Assembly: GCA_003489085.1 (NCBI GenBank)
Contig: DNJM01000050.1
Location: forward strand, 22,549-48,963
Source of the DNA: Lachnospiraceae bacterium
GTDB lineage: Bacteria > Bacillota > Clostridia > Lachnospirales > Lachnospiraceae
DNA: 26,415 nt
Reading direction: 5' to 3'
Part shown: positions 7,082 to 14,535 of the stretch, in pieces
Layout of the letters: every line of letters begins with the position of its first letter
How positions within the stretch are numbered: the first letter of the stretch is position 1
Translations under genes and position numbers: made by a program
The notes under the pieces: model-generated
Database searches by the model: none
What the model was told of the DNA's origin: nothing
Seen by the model: the letters and a program-made list of their open reading frames with translations, nothing else

Positions 7082-7137
7082 TATCGATTATCTATATATC
7101 GTAAGCTCATTATATATCGGTCATCGATATATGTCAA
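7082..7137 (-). promoter_or_regulatory. PadR promoter with embedded operator-like repeats
   Basis: Minus strand: consensus -35 TTGACA (7137-7132), 17-bp spacer, consensus -10 TATAAT (7114-7109). The spacer holds the inverted repeat TATCG-N5-CGATA (7129-7115). Further CGATATA / TATCGAT units lie downstream at about 7103-7082, before the ribosome site. A repressor bound here would block a strong promoter, fitting PadR autoregulation. That PadR is the binder is inferred. Confidence 0.7.
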
Positions 7138-7199
7138 CAGGAAATACCTATTCCTGGAATGACTTCACATTTTAACTGTTTTTCCATGCATTAGACCAA

Positions 7200-7227
7200 T
7201 TACAACTTTTTTCATTTATGGTATACT
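7200..7227 (+). promoter_or_regulatory. Promoter of the alpha-galactosidase gene
   Basis: -35-like TTACAA (7200-7205), 16-bp spacer, -10 TATACT (7222-7227). AGAGG at 7249-7253 is the ribosome site for the ATG at 7261. No obvious cre-like palindrome is visible. Confidence 0.5.
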
Positions 7228-7260
7228 TTTCATAGAATTTTAGAGGACAGAGGTGCCGTT

Positions 7261-9447
7261 ATGAGTATTATCTATAATAAAGCAAGCAAAACCATTACCC
7301 TGCATACCAGACATACCTCCTACCAAATGAAAATCGGTAATCTGGACTATCTGCTGCATCTTTACTATGGTCCATCCATCTGTGATGCAGATATGAGCTA
7401 CCAGGTGATGCAGTATGACCGTGGATTCTCCGGGAATCCATACGAATCCAGAAATGCCCGGAAATTCTCTCTGGACGCACAGCCGCAGGAATTTACCACA
7501 CAGCAGCAGGGAGACTTCCGCACTGCCAGTATCGAAGTCGTAAACAGCGACGGAAGCTACTCCTATCATGGAAAGGCCGTTGATTTTAAAATCACAAAAG
7601 GAAAATATCAGCTGGAAACCCTTCCGTGTGTATTTGCAGCAGAAGGCGATACCGTGGATACACTGGAAATCACCTTACTGGATGCTGTCAGCAAGGTACA
7701 GGTCATTTTACTGTACAGTGTATTTGAAGCGGCGGATATTATCACCCGTGCCGTTAAGGTAAAAAATGCCGGCATCGAATCTATTCATCTGAAAAAAATC
7801 ATGTCCGTCTGTCTCGATTTCCTAAATGGCTCTGATCTTGACTTAATCAGCCTGCCGGGCCGCTACGGACAGGAAAGACAGGTAGAGCGCCAGAGAATGA
7901 CGCATCATATCCATACCATCGGCAGTGTACGTGGCTCCTCCAGCCATCAGCAGAATCCTTTTGTCATGCTGTGTGACAAAAATGCCACGGAGGACTATGG
8001 GAAATGTTATGGCTTTTCTCTGATGTACAGCGGAAATTTCCTTGCGGAAGCCGAACTGGATCAGTATGATCAGCTGCGCCTTGTAATGGGAATCCATCCA
8101 AAACAATTCGTTTATGAAATAAAACCACAGGAAGTATTTGAAGGTCCCGAGGTGGTAATGGCCTTTTCCGAGCACGGCTTCACCGGTCTTTCCCATCTGT
8201 ATCATGATTTCTACCGTACCAATCTATGCCGCAGTAAATTTGTAAAGGATGTACAGCGACCGGTTCTGATCAACAGCTGGGAAGCTGCCTTCATGGATTT
8301 TGATGATGTCAAGCTGGTAAATATCGCCAAAGCCGCTAAAAAAATGGGCGTTGATCTGCTGGTTATGGATGACGGGTGGTTTGGAAAACGTGACGATGAC
8401 AACAGCAGTCTTGGAGACTGGTATGTCAATGAAAAGAAAATCAAATGCGGTTTGCACAAGCTTGTAGAACAGATCAATGATCTGGGTATGAAATTCGGTA
8501 TCTGGTTTGAACCGGAAATGGTTTCAGAGGACAGCGAACTATACCGCGCACACCCGGAATGGGCTATGCAGATTCCGGGGCGGCATGCCGTACGCAGCCG
8601 AAACCAGCTGGCTCTGGATATGAGCCGGAAGGATGTGCAGGACTATCTGATCGAAAAGGTCAATACCATCCTGGACACTGCAAATATCTACTATGTTAAA
8701 TGGGATATCAACCGTTCCATTACCGACATCTGGTCCAATGAAATGCCTGCAGACAAGCAGGGCGAAGTATACCATCGCTACATACTGGGATTATATCGTG
8801 TAATGAATGAGATTATCCTGACACATCCTGACATCCTGTTTGAGGGCTGCAGCGGCGGCGGCGGACGTTATGATGCAGCCATGCTGCACTACTATCCACA
8901 GTACTGGGTGAGCGACAACAATCATCCAATTGATCGGCTGAAGCTGCACTATGGTACCTCCTTCGTATATCCGGTTTCCACGATGGGAGCCCATATCTCG
9001 GACAGCGGAAAGTTCGTTCCACTGAAAACAAAAGCAGTAGTCGCCATGTGCGGGACCTTCGGATATGAGCTGGATGCCACACATCTGACCCGTAAGGAGC
9101 AGAAGCTGTGTAAGGAGCAGAGTGACCTTTTCCGTAAATACTACCACATTATTTTTGAAGGGGATTACTACCGCTTAAGTAATCCATTTGAACTGGGCAA
9201 CATGACTGCATGGCAGCATGTCACCAAGGACAAAACGGAAGCCCTTCTGAGCGTTGTTGTTACAAATCTGACCTGCAATGGTCCTCAGGAATATGTCAAA
9301 GCAAAAGGGCTGGAGCCAAACTATATGTATACCATCAATAACAGTAAGGAAGCTTACTCCGGCGCTGCGCTGATGCATGCAGGACTTCCGATCGACCGTG
9401 AGGTACCGGAATATTCCTCCTTCCAGTTCTATCTAAAGAAAAAATAA
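7261..9447 (+). CDS. Alpha-galactosidase, glycoside hydrolase family 36
   Basis: The enzyme removes terminal alpha-1,6-galactose from melibiose, raffinose and related plant oligosaccharides by a retaining mechanism. At 728 residues it has the usual size of tetrameric bacterial GH36 enzymes. The order is an N-terminal beta-supersandwich (about 1-330), a TIM barrel (about 331-650) and a C-terminal beta domain. The nucleophile lies in YVKWDINR (Asp482) and the acid/base in VSDNNHPIDR (Asp552). LLVMDDGWFGKRDDD and CSGGGGRYD line the active site. There is no signal peptide, so it acts in the cytoplasm on imported sugars. No sugar transporter lies beside it; an AraC-type regulator gene lies 520 nt downstream. 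It has its own promoter and terminator. Confidence 0.95.
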   Translation: MSIIYNKASKTITLHTRHTSYQMKIGNLDYLLHLYYGPSICDADMSYQVMQYDRGFSGNPYESRNARKFSLDAQPQEFTTQQQGDFRTASIEVVNSDGSYSYHGKAVDFKITKGKYQLETLPCVFAAEGDTVDTLEITLLDAVSKVQVILLYSVFEAADIITRAVKVKNAGIESIHLKKIMSVCLDFLNGSDLDLISLPGRYGQERQVERQRMTHHIHTIGSVRGSSSHQQNPFVMLCDKNATEDYGKCYGFSLMYSGNFLAEAELDQYDQLRLVMGIHPKQFVYEIKPQEVFEGPEVVMAFSEHGFTGLSHLYHDFYRTNLCRSKFVKDVQRPVLINSWEAAFMDFDDVKLVNIAKAAKKMGVDLLVMDDGWFGKRDDDNSSLGDWYVNEKKIKCGLHKLVEQINDLGMKFGIWFEPEMVSEDSELYRAHPEWAMQIPGRHAVRSRNQLALDMSRKDVQDYLIEKVNTILDTANIYYVKWDINRSITDIWSNEMPADKQGEVYHRYILGLYRVMNEIILTHPDILFEGCSGGGGRYDAAMLHYYPQYWVSDNNHPIDRLKLHYGTSFVYPVSTMGAHISDSGKFVPLKTKAVVAMCGTFGYELDATHLTRKEQKLCKEQSDLFRKYYHIIFEGDYYRLSNPFELGNMTAWQHVTKDKTEALLSVVVTNLTCNGPQEYVKAKGLEPNYMYTINNSKEAYSGAALMHAGLPIDREVPEYSSFQFYLKKK

Positions 9448-9457
9448 TACGATCACT

Positions 9458-9500
9458 GATACCGATGCCCTTCCGGCCGCATCGGTATCGGCATTTTATT
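9458..9500 (+). terminator. Terminator after the alpha-galactosidase gene
   Basis: An 11-bp perfect stem GATACCGATGC (9458-9468) / GCATCGGTATC (9479-9489) with a 10-nt loop is followed by GGCATTTTATT. It also lies just past the stop codon of the convergent Cys-rich gene and may serve both. Confidence 0.8.
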
Positions 9501-9849
9501 CCGTTTTGCCACTGTTTAGGGAAATACTATTTCGTAATACTTCTTTCGGTGCTTCAATTTCCCGGGCTATCGTATGCTCTGTCAGTTCGGACAGTGCCCT
9601 GATCTTCCGATTCAGCATCGCCCGCATACAATTCGGCACATGTTCTTCATGTGCCCTGTGTATAGCCACACATTCTTTACAATTCCCGTGATAGCGGCAT
9701 GCCTTCTGACAGGGACAATGGTCTTTCTGTGCATACTCCTCCCGAAAGCGGGCAGCGAATTCTTCCTGGATCCGCAGACCCTCCGCACGATTGCCCTTAT
9801 GAAATTCCCCCATTGCTGCTTTTTCAATTTCATTTCCATCAATCTTCAT
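9496..9849 (-). CDS. Small Cys/His-rich protein, possible metal-binding
   Basis: I do not recognise a named function for this 117-residue soluble protein. An amphipathic, charged N-terminus (1-42) leads to a cluster of six cysteines (45, 47, 51, 57, 60, 74) with histidines at 54, 64, 67 and 70. The core reads CPCQKACRYHGNCKEC, and VPNC follows. Similar CxC...CxxHGxCxEC clusters occur in small hypothetical proteins of Clostridia and look like zinc or iron-sulfur sites. A helical C-terminus (75-107) follows. The ribosome site is a fair GGGAG about nine bases before the ATG. It converges with the alpha-galactosidase gene and is divergent from the AraC gene, so context gives no role. Confidence 0.65.
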   Translation of the reverse strand: MKIDGNEIEKAAMGEFHKGNRAEGLRIQEEFAARFREEYAQKDHCPCQKACRYHGNCKECVAIHRAHEEHVPNCMRAMLNRKIRALSELTEHTIAREIEAPKEVLRNSISLNSGKTE

Positions 9850-9899
9850 AGGTCATTCTCCCTTCATTTTCATCAATCACATAATATCCTCTTTCCTGC

Positions 9900-9928
9900 T
9901 TGAAATATAGCCATTTTCCCTCTATAAT
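9900..9928 (+). promoter_or_regulatory. Promoter of the AraC-family gene
   Basis: -35 TTGAAA (9900-9905), 17-bp spacer, consensus -10 TATAAT (9923-9928). AAGGAGG at 9955-9961 precedes the ATG at 9970. Confidence 0.7.
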
Positions 9929-9969
9929 TTATCAATATATCACCAGATCACTCCAAGGAGGAAACCAGT

Positions 9970-10854
9970 ATGACAACGCAGTCCCCGATCTGTTCACATA
10001 ATCCCTACCACACTGCCCGCTTTCCTTTACTCGTCCTGGACGTCACACGGCAGATCTGCAATCCGCCGAATGAAGGCTTCCGCGTTCTGCACTGGCACGA
10101 CGAAATACAGTTGGTATATATTCTAAAGGGCGTAGTACATTTTAAAATCTATGATCAGGAAATCGACCTGTCTGCTCATGACTGTATGTTTATCAATCGA
10201 ACCGTCCTGCATCATATCACAGAAAAAGAGGATTGCCATTATCATAGCTTTATCATTCCGCCCCGTATGCTTTCCTTTTTTCCCGGAAGCATCATGGAAC
10301 AGGATGACGTAGGAAATATCATCAACAATCCTTTCCTGACACACTATCCGCTTTATGCCTCCCGGCCGGAATATCATGATTTTTTCAGACAACTGAAGCT
10401 TCTGGATGAGCTTTATTTCCAGGAAGAACAGCAGGCGCACCATGCCTATCGTCTGGCGATCCGTCTGTCCCAGGTCTGGCTGGAGCTAATTTCCCTGCTG
10501 CCGTCACAGGAAGCATCTCAGCCAGCAAAAAAATATGATCGGATCCGCACCATGCTTTCCTATATTCATACCAACTATCCACAGGAACTATCCCTGGCAG
10601 ATATTGCGGCTTCCGCTCACATCAGCCAAAGCGAATGTCTCCGCTGCTTTAACCGTTTTATCCACTGTTCTCCTTATCAGTATCTGATACAGTACCGGCT
10701 GCATATGAGTACCACTCTTCTGCTCACTACAGAGAGAACTGTTACGGAAATCGCTTTTCTGGTGGGATTCCATTCGGTCAGCTCCTATATCCGTTACTTC
10801 AGACAATACTATCGGACCACACCGCTAAAATATCGTTCTGCCAAAAATTACTGA
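9970..10854 (+). CDS. AraC family transcriptional regulator
   Basis: A 294-residue regulator in two parts. Residues about 20-110 form a cupin-like sensor domain (LHWHDEIQLVYILKGVVHFKIYDQ cut here to its core LHWHDEIQLVYILKG, then HDCMFINRTVLHHI), typical of the sugar-binding arm of AraC proteins. The C-terminal 100 residues hold two helix-turn-helix motifs: LADIAASAHISQSECLRCF and TVTEIAFLVGFHSVSSYIRY, ending in the family signature YFRQYYRTTPLKYR. Such proteins usually activate nearby carbohydrate genes. The alpha-galactosidase gene upstream is a candidate target but has no visible operator pair, so this is only suggested. A strong promoter and ideal ribosome site support the start. Confidence 0.9.
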   Translation: MTTQSPICSHNPYHTARFPLLVLDVTRQICNPPNEGFRVLHWHDEIQLVYILKGVVHFKIYDQEIDLSAHDCMFINRTVLHHITEKEDCHYHSFIIPPRMLSFFPGSIMEQDDVGNIINNPFLTHYPLYASRPEYHDFFRQLKLLDELYFQEEQQAHHAYRLAIRLSQVWLELISLLPSQEASQPAKKYDRIRTMLSYIHTNYPQELSLADIAASAHISQSECLRCFNRFIHCSPYQYLIQYRLHMSTTLLLTTERTVTEIAFLVGFHSVSSYIRYFRQYYRTTPLKYRSAKNY

Positions 10855-10890
10855 TATTCCATAATTTTTTCAGAATCTACAACTTCCCCC

Positions 10891-10918
10891 TTACATTTTT
10901 CTAATTCTCCTATATAAT
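10891..10918 (+). promoter_or_regulatory. Promoter of carB
   Basis: -35-like TTACAT (10891-10896), 16-bp spacer, consensus -10 TATAAT (10913-10918). The roughly 45-nt untranslated leader shows no PyrR-type anti-terminator or other structure. GAGGAGGG precedes the ATG. Confidence 0.55.
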
Positions 10919-10970
10919 AGGGAAAAGAAGAAATTAAGTTCTAAAAACCTACAAACGAGGAGGGTATCAT

Positions 10971-13900
10971 ATGCCACAGAGAACAGATATTCACAAAGTA
11001 CTGATCATCGGATCCGGGCCGATTATTATCGGACAGGCATGCGAATTTGACTATTCCGGAACGCAGGCGTGCAAAGCGCTTCGGAAGCTCGGATACGAAA
11101 TTGTACTTGTCAATTCCAATCCGGCCACTATTATGACCGATCCGGAGACTGCAGATGTGACCTATATCGAACCGCTGAATGTAGAACGTCTGGAACAGAT
11201 TATTGCCAAAGAACGTCCGGATGCACTGCTGCCGAACCTGGGAGGCCAATCCGGTCTGAACCTTTGCGCTGAATTAGCAAAGGAAGGTATTCTGGATAAA
11301 TATCACGTAAAAGTCATCGGTGTACAGGTAGATGCGATTGAACGCGGAGAGGACCGCATTGAATTTAAAAAGGCCATGGACAAGCTTGGTATTGAAATGG
11401 CAAGAAGTGAAGTTGCCTACAGTGTGGAAGAAGCACTGGCTATTGCAGATAAGCTCGGCTATCCGGTTGTTCTGCGTCCGGCTTATACCATGGGCGGTGC
11501 CGGCGGCGGACTGGTCTATAATAAAGACGAGCTCAGAACCGTATGTGCCAGAGGCCTGCAGGCCAGCCTGGTCGGACAGGTACTCGTCGAAGAATCCATT
11601 CTGGGATGGGAAGAGCTGGAGCTGGAGATCGTCCGCGACTCTGAAAATAACATGATCACCGTATGCTTCATAGAAAATATTGACCCGCTGGGTGTACACA
11701 CCGGTGATTCCTTCTGCTCTGCCCCAATGCTGACAATCTCCGAAGAATGTCAGAAACGTCTGCAGGAACAGGCATACAAGATCGTCGAATCCGTTCAGGT
11801 GATCGGCGGTACAAACGTACAGTTTGCACACGACCCGGTCAGCGACCGTATCGTTGTCATCGAAATCAACCCAAGAACCTCCCGTTCTTCTGCACTGGCC
11901 TCCAAGGCTACCGGATTCCCGATTGCACTGGTTTCTGCTATGCTTGCAACCGGTCTGACACTGAAGGATATTCCATGCGGGAAATACGGCACACTGGATA
12001 AATATGTTCCGGACGGCGACTATGTCGTAATCAAGTTTGCCCGTTGGGCATTTGAAAAGTTCAAGGGTGTAGAAGACAAGCTCGGAACACAGATGCGTGC
12101 TGTCGGTGAAGTCATGAGTATCGGTAAGACCTATAAAGAAGCCTTCCAGAAAGCGATCCGCAGCCTGGAAACCGGACGCTACGGTCTGGGTCATGCGAAG
12201 GATTTTGCAGACAGGAGCAAGGAGGAGCTGCTGCAGATGCTCATTACCCCAACCAGCGAACGGCATTTTGTAATGTATGAAGCACTTCGCAAGGGTGCGA
12301 CGGTTGAAGAAATTCATGAACTGACTAAAGTAAAGAACTGGTTTATCGAACAAATGAAGGAACTGGTAGAAGAGGAAGAAGCTCTGTCTGCATGCAAAGG
12401 TGCCCTGCCTTCCGATGAGATGCTGACACAGGCAAAGAAAGACGGTTTTTCCGACAAATACCTGAGCCAGATTCTGGAGATCCCGGAGGCGGATATTCGC
12501 AGCCACCGTATTTCCATCGGCGTAGAAGAGTCCTGGGAAGGCGTTCATGTCAGCGGCACCCCGGACAGTGCTTATTACTACTCTACCTACAACGCACCAG
12601 ATAAAAACCCGACTCATACAAACAAGCCGAAGATCATGATTCTGGGCGGCGGACCGAACCGGATCGGGCAGGGTATCGAATTCGACTACTGCTGCGTGCA
12701 TGCTTCTCTGGCATTGAAAAAGCTTGGATTTGAAACCATTATTGTAAACTGTAACCCGGAAACCGTTTCCACAGATTATGATACCTCCGACAAACTGTAT
12801 TTTGAACCACTGACTGCTGAAGATGTTCTCAGTATCTATAAGAAGGAACAGCCGGTCGGTGTTATCGCACAGTTCGGCGGGCAGACACCGCTGAACCTGG
12901 CTGCAGAGCTGGAAGCAAATGGTGTGAAAATACTCGGGACCTCCCCGGCTGTCATCGATCTGGCGGAAGATCGTGATCTGTTCCGTGCAATGATGGATAA
13001 GCTGGAAATCCCGATGCCGGAATCCGGAATGGCAACAACCGTAGAAGAAGCACTTGCCATCGCAAAAGAAATCGGTTATCCGGTTATGGTGCGTCCTTCC
13101 TATGTACTGGGCGGCCGCGGAATGGAAGTCGTTTATGACGATGAAAGCATGGAAAATTATATGAAGGCTGCTGTCGGTGTTACACCAGACCGCCCGATTC
13201 TGATCGACCGCTTCCTGAACCACGCCATGGAATGCGAAGCTGATGCGATCAGCGATGGAACTCATGCATTCGTACCGGCTGTCATGGAACACATCGAGCT
13301 GGCCGGCGTACACTCCGGAGACTCTGCATGTATCATTCCTTCTGCTCATATTTCACCGGAAAATGTGGAGACAATTAAAGAATACACCCGTAAGATTGCA
13401 GAAGAAATGCATGTCAGGGGTCTGATGAATATGCAGTATGCAATCGAAAATGGCAAAGTATATGTACTCGAAGCCAACCCGCGTGCTTCCCGTACCGTAC
13501 CGCTGGTATCCAAGGTCTGCAATATCCGCATGGTACCGCTTGCAACCGACATCATTACCTCTGAACTGACCGGACGCCCGTCACCGGTTCCGAAATTAAA
13601 GGAACAGGTAATCCCATACTACGGCGTTAAGGAAGCTGTCTTCCCATTCAATATGTTCCAGGAGGTAGACCCGGTTCTGGGACCGGAAATGCGCTCTACC
13701 GGCGAGGTACTCGGACTGTCCCCATCCTATGGGGAAGCCTTCTACAAAGCACAGGAAGCAACCCAGTCCAGACTGCCGCTTAACGGTACGGTACTGATTT
13801 CCGTCAACCGGAAGGATAAATCAGAGGTTATAGAAGTGGCAAAGAACTTTGCAGAGGATGGTTTCCGGATTCTGGCAACCGGAAATACCTGTGATCTGAT

Positions 13901-14195
13901 TCGCGAAGCCGGAATCGAAGCGGAAAAAGTAAAGAAACGCTTTGAAGGCCGTCCAAACGTGCAGGATCTGATTACGAACGGCGATATTCAACTGGTCATC
14001 AACTCACCTGTCGGAAAAGACAGTATCTATGATGACAGCTATCTTAGAAAAACAGCAATTAAAGCTAAGGTTCCTTATATGACTACGATCGCTGCTGCTC
14101 TGGCTACAGCAAAGGGGATCCACTCCATTAATAAAAATGGAAACAGCGAGGTAAAGTCCCTTCAGGAACTGCACAGCCAGATTCATGACAAATAA
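10971..14195 (+). CDS. carB: Carbamoyl phosphate synthase large subunit
   Basis: The enzyme makes carbamoyl phosphate from bicarbonate, ammonia (channelled from glutamine by CarA) and two ATP, for pyrimidine and arginine synthesis. The 1074 residues have the full family layout: first ATP-grasp half (about 1-400, opening KVLIIGSGPIIIGQACEFDY, with PAYTMGGAGGG), an oligomerisation region (about 401-550), a second ATP-grasp half (about 551-935, KIMILGGGPNRIGQGIEFDY, PSYVLGGRGMEV), and a C-terminal MGS-like allosteric domain (about 936-1074). The INPRTSRSSALASKATG and ANPRASRTVPLVSKV motifs are intact in the two halves. carA is not adjacent: the neighbours are an AraC gene and rocA, and carB has its own promoter and terminator. 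The small subunit must be encoded elsewhere. Confidence 0.97.
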   Translation: MPQRTDIHKVLIIGSGPIIIGQACEFDYSGTQACKALRKLGYEIVLVNSNPATIMTDPETADVTYIEPLNVERLEQIIAKERPDALLPNLGGQSGLNLCAELAKEGILDKYHVKVIGVQVDAIERGEDRIEFKKAMDKLGIEMARSEVAYSVEEALAIADKLGYPVVLRPAYTMGGAGGGLVYNKDELRTVCARGLQASLVGQVLVEESILGWEELELEIVRDSENNMITVCFIENIDPLGVHTGDSFCSAPMLTISEECQKRLQEQAYKIVESVQVIGGTNVQFAHDPVSDRIVVIEINPRTSRSSALASKATGFPIALVSAMLATGLTLKDIPCGKYGTLDKYVPDGDYVVIKFARWAFEKFKGVEDKLGTQMRAVGEVMSIGKTYKEAFQKAIRSLETGRYGLGHAKDFADRSKEELLQMLITPTSERHFVMYEALRKGATVEEIHELTKVKNWFIEQMKELVEEEEALSACKGALPSDEMLTQAKKDGFSDKYLSQILEIPEADIRSHRISIGVEESWEGVHVSGTPDSAYYYSTYNAPDKNPTHTNKPKIMILGGGPNRIGQGIEFDYCCVHASLALKKLGFETIIVNCNPETVSTDYDTSDKLYFEPLTAEDVLSIYKKEQPVGVIAQFGGQTPLNLAAELEANGVKILGTSPAVIDLAEDRDLFRAMMDKLEIPMPESGMATTVEEALAIAKEIGYPVMVRPSYVLGGRGMEVVYDDESMENYMKAAVGVTPDRPILIDRFLNHAMECEADAISDGTHAFVPAVMEHIELAGVHSGDSACIIPSAHISPENVETIKEYTRKIAEEMHVRGLMNMQYAIENGKVYVLEANPRASRTVPLVSKVCNIRMVPLATDIITSELTGRPSPVPKLKEQVIPYYGVKEAVFPFNMFQEVDPVLGPEMRSTGEVLGLSPSYGEAFYKAQEATQSRLPLNGTVLISVNRKDKSEVIEVAKNFAEDGFRILATGNTCDLIREAGIEAEKVKKRFEGRPNVQDLITNGDIQLVINSPVGKDSIYDDSYLRKTAIKAKVPYMTTIAAALATAKGIHSINKNGNSEVKSLQELHSQIHDK

Positions 14196-14204
14196 GATTT
14201 TAGG

Positions 14205-14245
14205 AAATATGCAGCAGGAGAGAATTACTTCTGCTGCATATTTTT
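14205..14245 (+). terminator. Terminator after carB
   Basis: AAATATGCAGCAG (14205-14217) pairs with CTGCTGCATATTT (from 14231) around a 13-nt loop, and the T-run TTTTTC follows. It is ten bases after the carB stop codon. Confidence 0.85.
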
Positions 14246-14328
14246 CTATTTTTCCCTGTTAGATTCCTCTGACTTTGTCATTAAATTGTCAACTGTTAAC
14301 AAAATTTCGTTTATCTGAGCATAAAATA

Positions 14329-14357
14329 TTGACGTGTTGCACATTTATTGCTAAAAT
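14329..14357 (+). promoter_or_regulatory. Promoter of rocA
   Basis: -35 TTGACG (14329-14334), 17-bp spacer, -10 TAAAAT (14352-14357). The predicted start near 14364 is only a few bases before the 5' arm of the leader's closing stem, as expected if the whole transcript leader is a folded RNA. Confidence 0.65.
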
Positions 14358-14363
14358 GAACCT

Positions 14364-14515
14364 AGTAATAAGTTCCCTGTGCATGGATTTCACTTCCATA
14401 AAGCTAAAATTGAATATGGATTCAGAAACAGAATGTTTCTGACAGGCGTATGACGGCCTGTTCTAACAGGTCATATCACAATTATTAAAAAACACAAATT
14501 TTTAGGGAACTTATA
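14364..14515 (+). promoter_or_regulatory. Structured 5' leader RNA of rocA (candidate cis-regulatory RNA)
   Basis: A closing stem P1 pairs ATAAGTTCCCT (14368-14378) with AGGGAACTTAT (14504-14514), 11 perfect pairs 125 nt apart. Inside are hairpin A (ATGGA/TCCAT, 14383-14399), an inner stem P2 (AATTG/CAATT at 14408-14412/14479-14483, extended by ATATG/CATAT at 14414-14418/14472-14476) and hairpin B (TCAGAAAC/GTTTCTGA, 14422-14442). Next comes a bistable element: CCTGT (14457-14461) pairs either with upstream ACAGG (14442-14447, as ACAGGC/GCCTGT) or with downstream ACAGG (14466-14470). The second form is extended by TATGA/TCATA, which competes with upper P2. No terminator T-run follows; the AGGAGG site starts 7 nt after P1. 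I do not recognise a known riboswitch class. Confidence 0.65.
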
Positions 14516-14535
14516 GAATCAGGAGGAAAAAAAGC

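Noticed and set aside
7066..7137. N-terminal extension of PadR
   Set aside because: The extra 24 codons translate the operator repeats and promoter; the ATG at 7065 has an excellent ribosome site.
11274..13349. 691-codon open frame on the minus strand
   Set aside because: It lies wholly opposite carB and reads as low-complexity antisense of a conserved gene, with no ribosome site or recognisable domain.
14357..14446. 28-29-codon frame starting ATGAACCTAG upstream of rocA
   Set aside because: Its ATG lies in the -10 box, before the predicted transcription start, and has no ribosome site, so it is unlikely to be a leader peptide.
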